Shown one piece after another: positions 1 to 7,587 of a DNA stretch of 64,000 bases. Below the pieces are notes generated by a model. It saw only the letters and a list, made by a program, of their open reading frames with translations. It did no database searches and had not been told where the DNA came from. The DNA is from Fodinibacter luteus. Its GTDB lineage: Bacteria > Actinomycetota > Actinomycetes > Actinomycetales > Dermatophilaceae. Both the position numbers and the translations under genes were made by a program. The stretch is from positions 1 through 64,000 of the forward strand of contig NZ_BAABGM010000026.1 in NCBI RefSeq assembly GCF_039541575.1. Direction: 5' to 3'. Each line of letters starts with the position of its first letter. Position 1 is the first letter of the stretch.

Positions 1-120
1 GCGTCACCACGCAGGGCACCGGTGCCCGGTCAAGTTCGAAGAGCCATCAAAGGTGCTCACAACACACTGTTACGTCCAGATCTCGACCAGCGTCACTTCG
101 CCGCTTGCGGACCGCCCGGA

Positions 121-768
121 CTAGAGGCGCCTGAGTAGTTCGGTCTTCTTATCCGAAAACTCCTCGTCCGTAAGGATGCCTTGGGCGTGCAGCGCAGCTA
201 GTTTCGAGATCTGGTCGGTTACATCGTGAGGACGCGTTTCCTCAGGGGACGGCGACTGCCGGTCACCCTTCGAGAAGGCAGAGAGGGCGAAGTCGGCGAT
301 CCTCCCGCTTATGCCTGTCTGGGCGGAGGGCACCTCCGACACCATCTTGTCAGGGGCCTCGGTAGCTGCCTGGCGGTCCTTGAGGAGCACCGAGAACACC
401 ATGAATTGCTTCTCGGGCAACGCGATGATCGACTGCTTGCCATCGGCCCAGCTGATGCGCACCGTGTGCCCCGAGTTCATCGCTGCCCCCAGGCCAGCTC
501 CGACGGCTTTGCCGACCCTTCCCGGAATCGCCGCGGTCGCCGCTGCCCGACCGATGGCCCCGCCGACGCCCTCCTTTGGGTCGAGTTCCTCCCACTCGGT
601 GACTGTCTCAGCGTTGATCCTGTGCCGCTTGAACGGGTTAGAGGAATGTTGGATGGAAAGATCGCTGTTCCTGGAGAACCCGGTTGCTCCCCCAACAACG
701 ACAGTGCCGCTCGAGAGATGTCCGCCGACGACGCGTCCCTGGCCCGTCAGTTCCTGGAAGAGTGCCAT
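121..768 (-). CDS. SHOCT-domain protein
   Basis: A 215-residue protein with a C-terminal SHOCT (short C-terminal) domain over about the last 35 residues: a helix with ISKLAALHAQGILTDEEF, then KKTELL. The upstream part has short beta-rich stretches resembling a PH-like fold (ISWADGKQSIIALPEKQ around residues 105-120) and a Gly/Ala-rich segment near 68-95 that could pack against a membrane. SHOCT domains are seen as oligomerisation or tethering modules; no catalytic role can be assigned. Start is the ATG reading MALFQELTG. It stands alone at the window edge with no partner gene. Confidence 0.75.
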   Translation of the reverse strand: MALFQELTGQGRVVGGHLSSGTVVVGGATGFSRNSDLSIQHSSNPFKRHRINAETVTEWEELDPKEGVGGAIGRAAATAAIPGRVGKAVGAGLGAAMNSGHTVRISWADGKQSIIALPEKQFMVFSVLLKDRQAATEAPDKMVSEVPSAQTGISGRIADFALSAFSKGDRQSPSPEETRPHDVTDQISKLAALHAQGILTDEEFSDKKTELLRRL

Positions 769-1354
769 GCGAGGACCTTAGGACACGCCCCCGACGAACC
801 TACCGGCGGTCAGCGCATGTCGGTACTGCTACCCCTGAAGTGTCGTCGGGAACGTGCGCCACCATCAGGGTGTTCAGGTTCGGCCGTACCTGCACGGCGC
901 ATTAGAACGCAAGCCGGCCGCGACCGATCTGTGGAGTCCCGCGCCCGACGACCAACGTCAGTCATTCGTCGCGACCATGTAGGCGTCGTGATCGGACAAT
1001 CGGCGCCCACTGACACTCGCGGATACCCGGCCGGCGCCGAGTACGTCCTAGGCCGTCGGAACGGCGATGTGGTCGATAGAACGATGACCCGGCGTGGCTT
1101 GGCGGCCTTCAGTCGTCCCAGGCATCGGCGGCGTGGCCATCGTGATGCATCCCGACGGATCGGGAGTCTCATCGCCGCCTATCGGCTCAGCGGGTTCTGC
1201 GGCCCAATGGTCGGCTTCGACCTGATGGTCCCCCGGACGGATGAGCAGATGTCGGTGCTTGCTCCCGGGGATAGGTTTCGTCTCCGAGGCTTGGCTCAGG
1301 TCAACGCCCAGGGCAACCCCGGGTGTGGGATGACGGCGCGCGATCGGAGAACTG
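769..1354. other. Intergenic stretch, no gene seen
   Basis: About 586 bases between the SHOCT gene and the next plus-strand gene. Open frames across it are Arg/Pro/Ser-rich with no recognisable family, and GC is visibly lower than in neighbouring genes. I see no RNA gene and no convincing terminator. It presumably carries divergent promoters, but none can be pinned down. Confidence 0.4.
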
Positions 1355-2014
1355 ATGAGCAGGGACGAGCCAAAGGTCGGCCGGGGTGAGCGGCGCTGGC
1401 CGATGGTCAGTGCGGCCCTCGCGGCGGGGGCGCTGCACCAGTTGCTGCCCGAGAGCTTCCGCGTCGAACCGCACTGGCTCTACCCGCTGTTCCTGGTGGT
1501 GTTCCTCGTGGTGCTCATTGTCGGGGATCCGGGCGTCATCGACCGCGACTACCGATGGCTGCGAGTGACCACCGGCCTGATGATTGGGCTGATCACCGCG
1601 GTCAACGGGGTGGCTGCCCTGCGCCTGGTGGTCAAGATTCTCACCGGCGAATCCTTCGGATCCGCTAGGGAACTGTTCGCCACGGGAGCCATTGTGTGGC
1701 TCATCAATGTGATCACGTTCGCGTTGTGGTTCTGGGATCTCGACGGGGGTGGCGCCGCCGCGAGGGCGTTGACGAAGGACGTGTCTAGACGGACCTTCGT
1801 CTTCCCCGAGATGACTCTAACCGGCTTCGTGTCCGACGACTGGTTCCCGCAGTTTGGTGACTACCTGGCGCTTTCCTTCAACACGGCGACAGCGTTCGGT
1901 CCAACCGATGTGTCGGCCGTCCGGAGGTGGGCGAAGATGATGATGATCTCGGAGTCGCTGATCTCATTGATCCTCGCCACCCTGGTCATAGCTCGGGCCG
2001 TGAACATCCTCTGA
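1355..2014 (+). CDS. Polytopic membrane protein, DUF1345-like / ion-channel-like
   Basis: A 219-residue membrane protein with about five hydrophobic segments (near residues 17-32, 42-57, 70-92, 108-126 and 195-215). The segment YLALSFNTATAFGPTD at about 168-183, followed by RRWAKMMMISESLISL and the ending ARAVNIL, resembles a conserved actinobacterial membrane family in which this region looks like a pore loop before the last helix, as in simple cation channels. The transport role is inference. ATG start is preceded by GGAGA a few bases upstream. It is followed after 194 bases by the DksA-like gene; no operon link is evident. Confidence 0.65.
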   Translation: MSRDEPKVGRGERRWPMVSAALAAGALHQLLPESFRVEPHWLYPLFLVVFLVVLIVGDPGVIDRDYRWLRVTTGLMIGLITAVNGVAALRLVVKILTGESFGSARELFATGAIVWLINVITFALWFWDLDGGGAAARALTKDVSRRTFVFPEMTLTGFVSDDWFPQFGDYLALSFNTATAFGPTDVSAVRRWAKMMMISESLISLILATLVIARAVNIL

Positions 2015-2208
2015 GTGCCCTTGCTACAGGCGTCGATGCAATCCCTCGGCCGCGACACGCGCACGCTGCCCGGCGGGGAAATGCCTGCCCGAGCACTCGG
2101 CCACGCCTGCCCGAGCGTCGAATCTCGTACCCCTCGCAAATGCGGTGCGTCTCTGCGGCCGCCTATCCGCCCTCCCGACCTGCGGCATGAGCGGCTGCAT
2201 TTGGGAGG

Positions 2209-2613
2209 ATGCCGACCATGGAGGTTGCGCGCCTGTCGACACGTCCCGCCGCCGACCGTGGGACCGCCGGGGTCGAAGCCGTGGCACGGCTGCGTGAGCA
2301 GCGCACCGTCCTGAGTGCTCGCGTCACGCGGCTCGCCGACGACATGGTGGGCCTGGTCGCGTCTGTTCGCGATTCCAATGCCGATGATGAGCACGACCCA
2401 GAGGGCCAGACGATCGCCTACGAGCGCTCCCAACTATCGGCGATCACCCGTCAGGCTCGGGAGCACCTGGCGGAGGTCGACGCCGCCCTCGAGCGCGTTG
2501 CGGCCGGAACCTACGGTGTCTGTGAGGTGTGCGGCGAGCAGATCAGTGAAGCACGGTTAGAAGCGAGGCCAACCGCAAGGACCTGCGTCCACCACGTACA
2601 GGATCAACGCTAG
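2209..2613 (+). CDS. DksA/TraR-family zinc-finger protein
   Basis: A 134-residue protein with a coiled-coil N-terminal half (about 20-100, rich in Glu/Arg heptads) and a C-terminal DksA/TraR zinc finger: YGVCEVCGEQIS near 103-114, then RTCVHH near 125-130. The family usually has CxxC...CxxC; here the last ligand position reads CVHH, so a Cys3His site or a degenerate site is likely. Family members bind the RNA polymerase secondary channel and adjust promoter activity. Start ATG 2209; a second ATG lies three codons later (MEVARL), preceded by GGGAGGATGCC, which makes it an equally good start. Confidence 0.8.
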   Translation: MPTMEVARLSTRPAADRGTAGVEAVARLREQRTVLSARVTRLADDMVGLVASVRDSNADDEHDPEGQTIAYERSQLSAITRQAREHLAEVDAALERVAAGTYGVCEVCGEQISEARLEARPTARTCVHHVQDQR

Positions 2614-2737
2614 GCGTCGTCGGTCGGTCAACTCATCGAGAGGGGTTCGATCTCGTCCTGGGGCAGCATCCGAGAACGACCGGCCGCCGGCAGGTCCGGA
2701 CGTTTCGCAGGGCGAGCATTGAGCCGTCGGGCTTGGG

Positions 2738-3294
2738 TCAATTCACGACCTCGATGTGAAAGCCCCCCTCGCCCCAGAAGGCGTTGAGCTCACCCTCGGT
2801 CGGGAGTTCGACCGCGGAGCACCTCCAGATCAGTCCTCCGGCAGGACCGGGCCAGTAACACACGGCGTACTCCCCGGGCGGCGCCTTGACCCGGAAGTCA
2901 CCACCGCCGTCGATCGTGGCCACCTTGCCGCCGAGGCGGGTGACCTGTGCCTGGTTGAGTTGCAGGGTGAGGTGGGACCAGGCCAGTGGATGGGCGACCG
3001 GATCCTCGCCGGTCGCGTCCCAGAACGGACCATCCACGGCCTCGATAGGGACCAGCGCGAGCACGCCGCCAAAGAGGGCTGGGTCACCGGGCAGACCCGC
3101 CACGTCCGACGTACCGGACATGTGTCCGACCAACCCGCCGGAGCCGGCTGGGCTCGGCCCGCAGGCCGATAGGACACCATGGCCAGCGACAGGCCGGCCG
3201 CCATCAGGCGGCGCGCAAGCATGCCGTACAGACCAGCCGACCGCAGACTCAACCCGGCGACAGGCATCGAACGCACCCTCAGCAGCGTCCTCAT
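2738..3294 (-). pseudogene. Putative secreted lipoprotein, interrupted by a one-base frameshift
   Basis: Starting at ATG 3294, which has a strong GGGAGG site upstream, the protein reads as a signal peptide (MRTLLRV... then LMAAGLSLAMV). At about 3172-3178 the frame must shift by one base to continue into a lipobox LSACG and a mature domain ending at 2738 (GGVLALVPIE, then KAPPGEYAVCYW, then FWGEGGFHIEVVN). Without the shift the signal peptide and lipobox are in different frames. The mature part, about 140 residues with beta-strand character, resembles small secreted carbohydrate- or peptide-binding-like lipoproteins; no function is assigned. Either a recent mutation or a sequencing indel explains it. 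Confidence 0.55.
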
Positions 3295-3446
3295 CCCACC
3301 CTCCCGATCGGCGCTCAGTGTGACGCACAGAACGAGAATCCGGTTCACGTCGAACGACGTGCGTCGTCGGCAACGCCGTCATCGGCACGGTCGGCGGCAG
3401 GTCTGGACGTTCGTGCAGAAGCGCGGCGCTTGGCCACGGGCAGGGC

Positions 3447-3920
3447 TCAGAAGGTGCGGTCCGCGACCGACACGCGCGTAGCCGCCTCAAGTGCGGAGAC
3501 CAGTCGAGCGGTCGACGCGGGAGCGGCAGGGGCCTCCATGATCTGGTCCGCGGGCGTGTTCGGGTCAGCGAGGTAGACCTGCGTGTAGGCGGCGGCTTCC
3601 GGCTCGAATCGCCAGCTGTCCACCAGTGGCCCCGCGTCCACGGAGTCGAAGCCGAGCCGGTCGAGCAGCCCTCTCACCACATCCTTCGCCTCGTGTCATC
3701 CCCGGCGACCGGGAGGCTGTGCGGTCCGTCGCCCCGGAGGACCGGGCCAGCAACGGAATGTGGTGGGCAAGGATGTTGCTAAACGCCTTGACCGATCGGG
3801 CACCTTGGAAGTGCCGCTGGACGAGTTCGCTCTGGATGTTCGCCGAGAAGGGTCGCCGCGCCTTCGGGCTGCGACAGGGGGAGCGCGCGAGTCGCGATTC
3901 GGTCGAACGTGACGCGCCAT
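3447..3920 (-). pseudogene. Decayed NADPH-dependent F420 reductase-like gene
   Basis: Fragments in three frames add up to the C-terminal two thirds of an NADP oxidoreductase of the F420-dependent family. About 3849-3730 encodes SELVQRHFQGARSVKAFSN. After a shift near 3729 the text becomes GPHSLPVAGDDTRR. After another near 3693 it becomes VVRGLLDRLGFDSVDAGPL and continues to a normal end at 3447. The N-terminal Rossmann GxGxxG portion is not found intact. At least two indels are required, so it is almost certainly not functional. The intact family reduces F420 with NADPH or the reverse. Confidence 0.6.
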
Positions 3921-4007
3921 GGGGGGCCGCAACGCTTCAGCGCGACTTGAAGTGCATCAGGTCACGTCCGTGCTCGATGACTCTCATGGCCGGCGTACGA
4001 TTCAAAT

Positions 4008-4337
4008 GTGGCTGAATCAACACCTCTGCAACTGATCACCGCCACCCAGGCCGCGCAGGTGGAGGCATCACTCGCGCTGCTGTCCGCGGCGGCCGACCCG
4101 GTGCGGTGGACGGTGCTCCGCCACCTCGCGCAGAACGGCACCAGCTGCGTGTGCGACCTGCAGGACCGGGTGCCGGTGGCCGGCAACCTGCTCAGCTACC
4201 ACCTGAAGGTGCTGCGCGACGCGGGCCTGGTCACGAGCGCCCGGCGTGGGCGGTGGATCGACTACACGTTGGCCGACGACGCCGCGAAGCGCCTGGCTGC
4301 AGCCCTACCGGTGAGCGAGGCGGGAGTCCGGGCATGA
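4008..4337 (+). CDS. arsR: ArsR/SmtB-family repressor of the permease operon
   Basis: A 109-residue winged-helix repressor. The helix-turn-helix spans about 50-75 (VAGNLLSYHLKVLRDAGLV), followed by the wing (RRGRWIDYTL). The metalloid-site motif SCVCDL at about 46-51 supplies Cys47 and Cys49. It lacks the N-terminal Cys pair found in the two other arsenic-island ArsR proteins. Start is GTG 4008. Its stop overlaps the start of the permease gene (ATGA), so the two are co-transcribed and it probably controls that operon. Confidence 0.85.
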   Translation: MAESTPLQLITATQAAQVEASLALLSAAADPVRWTVLRHLAQNGTSCVCDLQDRVPVAGNLLSYHLKVLRDAGLVTSARRGRWIDYTLADDAAKRLAAALPVSEAGVRA

Positions 4338-5383
4338 GCATCGCCACCCACCTGCCCACCACCCGGACCGGCCGCGGGGTGACCCTGGCGGGTGTGGCCG
4401 GGGCATGGGCCTTGGCGTACTGGGTGAACGGGTGGCTCTGGGACGTCCTCTTCTACGACGTGCTCGGCATGGACCCCGGCGCCCGCCTGACCGAGACCCT
4501 GCACTTCTTCTTCTACGACACGGTCAAGATCGCCCTGCTGCTGTCCGGGATCATCTTCGTCATCACGATCCTGCGCTCCTACATGAGCATCGAACGCACC
4601 CGGGCCCTGCTGGGCGGGCGACGCGAAGGCGTCGGCAACGTCATGGCGGCGGGTCTGGGCGTGGTCACCCCGTTCTGCTCGTGCAGCGCGGTGCCCGCGT
4701 TCATCGGGTTCGTCGCCGCGGGGGTGCCGCTGGGGGTGACGCTGAGCTTCCTGATCGCCAGCCCCTTGGTCAACGAGATCGCGATCGGCCTGCTGCTGAC
4801 CCTGTTCGGGTGGCAGGTCACGCTGGCCTACGTCGTCGCCGGTGTCTCCATCGCGATCGTCGCCGGCTGGGTGCTGGGGCGCCTGAAGCTCGAGCGGTAC
4901 GTCGAGCCCTTCGTGTTCGAGACCAAGCTCGGCGGGCAGGTCATCGACTCCACCGCCGGGCTGACCTTCGCCCAGCGGGTCCAGATGGGCACCGAGGAGG
5001 TCGGCACCATCCTGCGCAGGATCTGGCCCTACCTGCTCGTGGGCATCGGCCTCGGTGCGGTGATCCACGGCTGGGCCCCCGAGGACCTCTTCACCCAGTA
5101 CGCCGGCGCTGACAATCCCCTCGGGGTCCTGGTCGCCGTCCTCATCGGGATCCCGCTGTACTCCAACGCCGCCGGCATCCTGCCGCTGGTGGAGGCCCTG
5201 CATGACAAGGGCCTGCCGATGGGCACCCTGCTCGCCTTCATGATGGCCGTCGTCGCGCTCTCCCTGCCCGAGATGGTCCTGCTGCGCCGGGTCCTGAAGC
5301 CCCAGCTGCTCGCCGTCTACGTCGCCATCGTCGGCGCCTCGATCGTCGCCGTCGGGTACCTGTTCAACATCCTGCTCGCCTGA
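4334..5383 (+). CDS. ArsP_1/DUF318-type permease
   Basis: About 349 residues, with roughly eight membrane helices. The hallmark TPFCSCSAVPAFIGF near residues 112-126 and the later PLYSNAAGILPLVEAL near 275-290 identify the ArsP_1 (DUF318) permease family. Members export trivalent organoarsenicals, while relatives have unknown substrates. Start is ATG 4334, overlapping the arsR stop. It is followed by a small thioredoxin-fold protein, a pairing common in this family. A role in exporting methylated arsenicals is plausible because arsM lies in the same island, but this is inference. Confidence 0.85.
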   Translation: MSIATHLPTTRTGRGVTLAGVAGAWALAYWVNGWLWDVLFYDVLGMDPGARLTETLHFFFYDTVKIALLLSGIIFVITILRSYMSIERTRALLGGRREGVGNVMAAGLGVVTPFCSCSAVPAFIGFVAAGVPLGVTLSFLIASPLVNEIAIGLLLTLFGWQVTLAYVVAGVSIAIVAGWVLGRLKLERYVEPFVFETKLGGQVIDSTAGLTFAQRVQMGTEEVGTILRRIWPYLLVGIGLGAVIHGWAPEDLFTQYAGADNPLGVLVAVLIGIPLYSNAAGILPLVEALHDKGLPMGTLLAFMMAVVALSLPEMVLLRRVLKPQLLAVYVAIVGASIVAVGYLFNILLA

Positions 5384-5405
5384 GCACCACCGAAAGGAGG
5401 ACCCG

Positions 5406-5648
5406 ATGATCATCAAGATCCTCGGTCCCGGCTGCACCAACTGCAAGAACCTCGAACGCGCCACTCTGGATGCCGTCGAGCAGCTCGGCCTGGACGTCAC
5501 CGTGGAGAAGGTCGAGGACTACCCGACCATCATGGGCTACGGCGTCATGTCCACCCCGGGGCTCGTCGTCGACGACAAGGTCCTCGTCTCCGGCCGCGTC
5601 CCCAAACCCGCCGAGATCAAGCAGCTCCTGACCACGGCGGCGGGCTGA
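5406..5648 (+). CDS. Small thioredoxin-fold protein (redox-active disulfide protein type)
   Basis: An 80-residue thioredoxin-fold protein with the active-site-like motif GPGCTNCKNLE (Cys10 and Cys13) and the cis-proline segment MSTPGLVVDDKVLVSGR. It matches the short family annotated as redox-active disulfide protein 2, usually encoded next to ArsP_1 permeases. A clear AAAGGAGG-type ribosome site precedes ATG 5406. It may reduce or hand over a thiol-bound substrate for the permease 22 bases upstream. That partnership is inferred from gene order. Confidence 0.85.
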   Translation: MIIKILGPGCTNCKNLERATLDAVEQLGLDVTVEKVEDYPTIMGYGVMSTPGLVVDDKVLVSGRVPKPAEIKQLLTTAAG

Positions 5649-5735
5649 ACCATTGCCCATGTGACGTGGCAGGAGGCGGCAATGGACGCGCTCGTGGAGG
5701 GCCAGACCCACCGAACTCATCGCTTGGCGATGGCG

Positions 5736-6092
5736 TCAGGCGAAGATCCGGCCGATCTGCTCGAGGCGTTCGGGAACCAGGGCGAACCACGCCTGGTGCC
5801 CACGCCGTTCGCGGGTGAGCAGTCCTGCCTCCGTGAGCACCTTGAGGTGGTGGGACACCGTGGGCTGGGCAAGGCCCAGCGCTGGGGTGAGGTCGGCGAC
5901 GCACGCGCAGCACTCATCAGCGGAGCGGATGATGCTCAGCAGCTGCAGCCGAGCCGGGTCCGAGACCGCCCTGAGCAGCCCAGCCACCTCCTGCGCCTCG
6001 GCACGGTCGAGCGGAGCGCGAACCGGCGCACCGCAACACTTGCCGATGGCCCCTTCCAAGAGGGTGGACACGCTCACCCCTCCGTCGGACAT
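5736..6092 (-). CDS. arsR: ArsR repressor with N-terminal Cys pair (CgArsR-like)
   Basis: A 118-residue ArsR-family winged-helix repressor. Cysteines at 19-20 (GKCCGAP) and a cluster at 61, 62 and 64 (DECCACV) match the arrangement of Corynebacterium glutamicum ArsR, where a vicinal pair near the N-terminus plus one downstream Cys bind As(III). HTH near 77-97 (LAQPTVSHHLKVLTEAGLL), wing RERRGHQAWF. I chose ATG 6092 because GGAGGT lies 9-10 bases upstream; an in-frame ATG at 6128 lacks such a site. It is divergent from acr3 and likely binds the operator between them. Confidence 0.87.
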   Translation of the reverse strand: MSDGGVSVSTLLEGAIGKCCGAPVRAPLDRAEAQEVAGLLRAVSDPARLQLLSIIRSADECCACVADLTPALGLAQPTVSHHLKVLTEAGLLTRERRGHQAWFALVPERLEQIGRIFA

Positions 6093-6151
6093 CAGTCGTC
6101 GACCTCCTGGTTGTCGGATGCGTCTCACAGCCCGGATCGACGCCCCTCAAT

Positions 6152-6167
6152 ATTGACACACATCGAT
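6152..6167. promoter_or_regulatory. Candidate ArsR operator between arsR and acr3
   Basis: Imperfect inverted repeat ATTGA-N6-TCGAT in the gap between divergent arsR and acr3, overlapping a TTGACA box (6153-6158) that could serve acr3. The arm sequences and six-base spacing match a second site in front of the arsR at 15945. Assignment as an ArsR operator is inference. Confidence 0.5.
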
Positions 6168-6197
6168 TGCCGCTGACAGGCTGATCGGGGGACAACG

Positions 6198-7373
6198 ATG
6201 ACCAAGCGCCAACAGAATGAGACGGCGAGCACCATGAGCCACCACGCACAAGCCACCCAGCCAGGTGGCGCGAGCCCCGAGGACGACACCGCGCACGTCA
6301 CGGCCAAGCTCTCCACCCTGGACCGGTTCCTCCCGGTGTGGATCGGTGCCGCCATGGTCGCGGGCCTGCTCCTCGGCCGCGCGATCCCGGGCCTGGACCA
6401 GGCCCTGAGCGCCGTCGAGGTGGACGGCGTCTCCCTGCCGATCGCCCTCGGCCTGCTCGTCATGATGTACCCCGTGCTGGCCAAGGTCCGCTACGACCGG
6501 CTCGACACCGTCACCGCCGACAAGCCGATGCTGGTCAGCTCGCTGGTGCTCAACTGGGTCGTCGGGCCGGCCCTGATGTTCACCCTGGCCTGGGTCTTCC
6601 TCTACGACCTGCCTGAGTACCGCACCGGGCTGATCATCGTCGGGCTGGCCCGCTGCATCGCCATGGTCATCATCTGGAACGACCTCGCCTGCGGAGACCG
6701 GGAGGCCGCGGCGGTGCTCGTCGCCCTCAACTCGGTCTTCCAGGTCGTCATGTTCGGCGTGCTCGGCTGGTTCTACCTCTCGCTGCTGCCCGGCTGGCTG
6801 GGCCTGCCCCAGGAGACCCTCGACGTCTCGCCGTGGCAGATCGCCAAGTCGGTGCTCGTCTTCCTGGGCATCCCGCTGCTGGCTGGCTACCTGTCGCGAC
6901 GGATCGGCGAGAAGCGCTGGGGGCGAACGGCATACGAGCGATCCTACCTGCCGGTGATCGGCCCGTGGGCCCTGTACGGGCTGCTCTTCACCATCGTCAT
7001 CCTGTTCGCCCTCCAGGGCGACCAAATCACCAACAACCCGTGGGACGTCGCCCGCATCGCCCTGCCGCTGCTCGCCTACTTCGCCCTGATGTGGGGTGGC
7101 GGGTTCATCCTGGGCAAGGCCCTCGGCATGACCTACGAGCGCACGACCACGCTCGCCTTCACCGCCGCCGGCAACAACTTCGAGCTCGCCATCGCGGTCG
7201 CGATCGCCACGTTCGGCGTCACCTCCGGGCAGGCCCTGGCCGGGGTCGTCGGCCCGCTCATCGAGGTGCCGGTGCTCGTCGGCCTCGTCTACGTCAGCCT
7301 GGCGCTGCGCAACAGGTTTCCACACCAACCACAGGCCGCGATCCTGCCCCCCAACCAGAGCCCCCATGCCTGA
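6198..7373 (+). CDS. acr3: Arsenite efflux transporter Acr3
   Basis: A 391-residue, ten-helix transporter of the Acr3 (bile acid/arsenite exporter) family. Diagnostic features are the conserved transport Cys in VGLARCIAMVIIWNDLACGD and the conserved Glu in FTAAGNNFELAIAVAI. Helices start after a ~35-residue hydrophilic N-terminus (LPVWIGAAMVAGLLLGR). It expels As(III) driven by proton motive force, possibly energised by the ArsA encoded two genes downstream. GGGGGA precedes ATG 6198, and the 3' end overlaps arsD by eight bases. Confidence 0.95.
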   Translation: MTKRQQNETASTMSHHAQATQPGGASPEDDTAHVTAKLSTLDRFLPVWIGAAMVAGLLLGRAIPGLDQALSAVEVDGVSLPIALGLLVMMYPVLAKVRYDRLDTVTADKPMLVSSLVLNWVVGPALMFTLAWVFLYDLPEYRTGLIIVGLARCIAMVIIWNDLACGDREAAAVLVALNSVFQVVMFGVLGWFYLSLLPGWLGLPQETLDVSPWQIAKSVLVFLGIPLLAGYLSRRIGEKRWGRTAYERSYLPVIGPWALYGLLFTIVILFALQGDQITNNPWDVARIALPLLAYFALMWGGGFILGKALGMTYERTTTLAFTAAGNNFELAIAVAIATFGVTSGQALAGVVGPLIEVPVLVGLVYVSLALRNRFPHQPQAAILPPNQSPHA

Positions 7374-7587
7374 GATCCACGTCTACGAACCCGCCCTGTG
7401 CTGCACCACCGGCGTGTGCGGCCCCGAGCTCGACCAGGACCTCGTCCACTTCACCGCCGACGTCTCACACGTCAACGAGTCCGGCGGCCAGGTGGCTCGG
7501 CACAACCTCGCCAGCGACCCCCACGCGTTCGTCAACGACGACATGCTCCGCGACTTCATACGCCTCGCCGGTGGCGAGTGCTGCTGA
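7366..7587 (+). CDS. arsD: ArsD arsenic metallochaperone, unusually short
   Basis: A 73-residue ArsD-like protein. The N-terminus EPALCCTTGVCGPELD supplies Cys12, Cys13 and Cys18, exactly the three residues that pass As(III) to ArsA in the E. coli protein. Typical ArsD runs to about 110-120 residues; here the protein stops after DFIRLAGGECC, losing the usual LPLTLVDG segment but ending in a new Cys pair (72-73). The stop overlaps the arsA start (7587), showing translational coupling with the ATPase it would feed. Confidence 0.85.
   Translation: MPEIHVYEPALCCTTGVCGPELDQDLVHFTADVSHVNESGGQVARHNLASDPHAFVNDDMLRDFIRLAGGECC

Noticed and set aside
226..1389. Long plus-strand open frame over the SHOCT gene and its upstream region
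   Set aside because: Arg/Pro-rich composition without family features; antisense to a well-supported gene.
4262..5500. Long minus-strand open frame opposite the permease
   Set aside because: Gln/Asp/Gly/His-rich antisense shadow of a clear permease gene.
6147..7367. Long minus-strand open frame opposite acr3
   Set aside because: Antisense shadow with low-complexity composition; acr3 is unambiguous.
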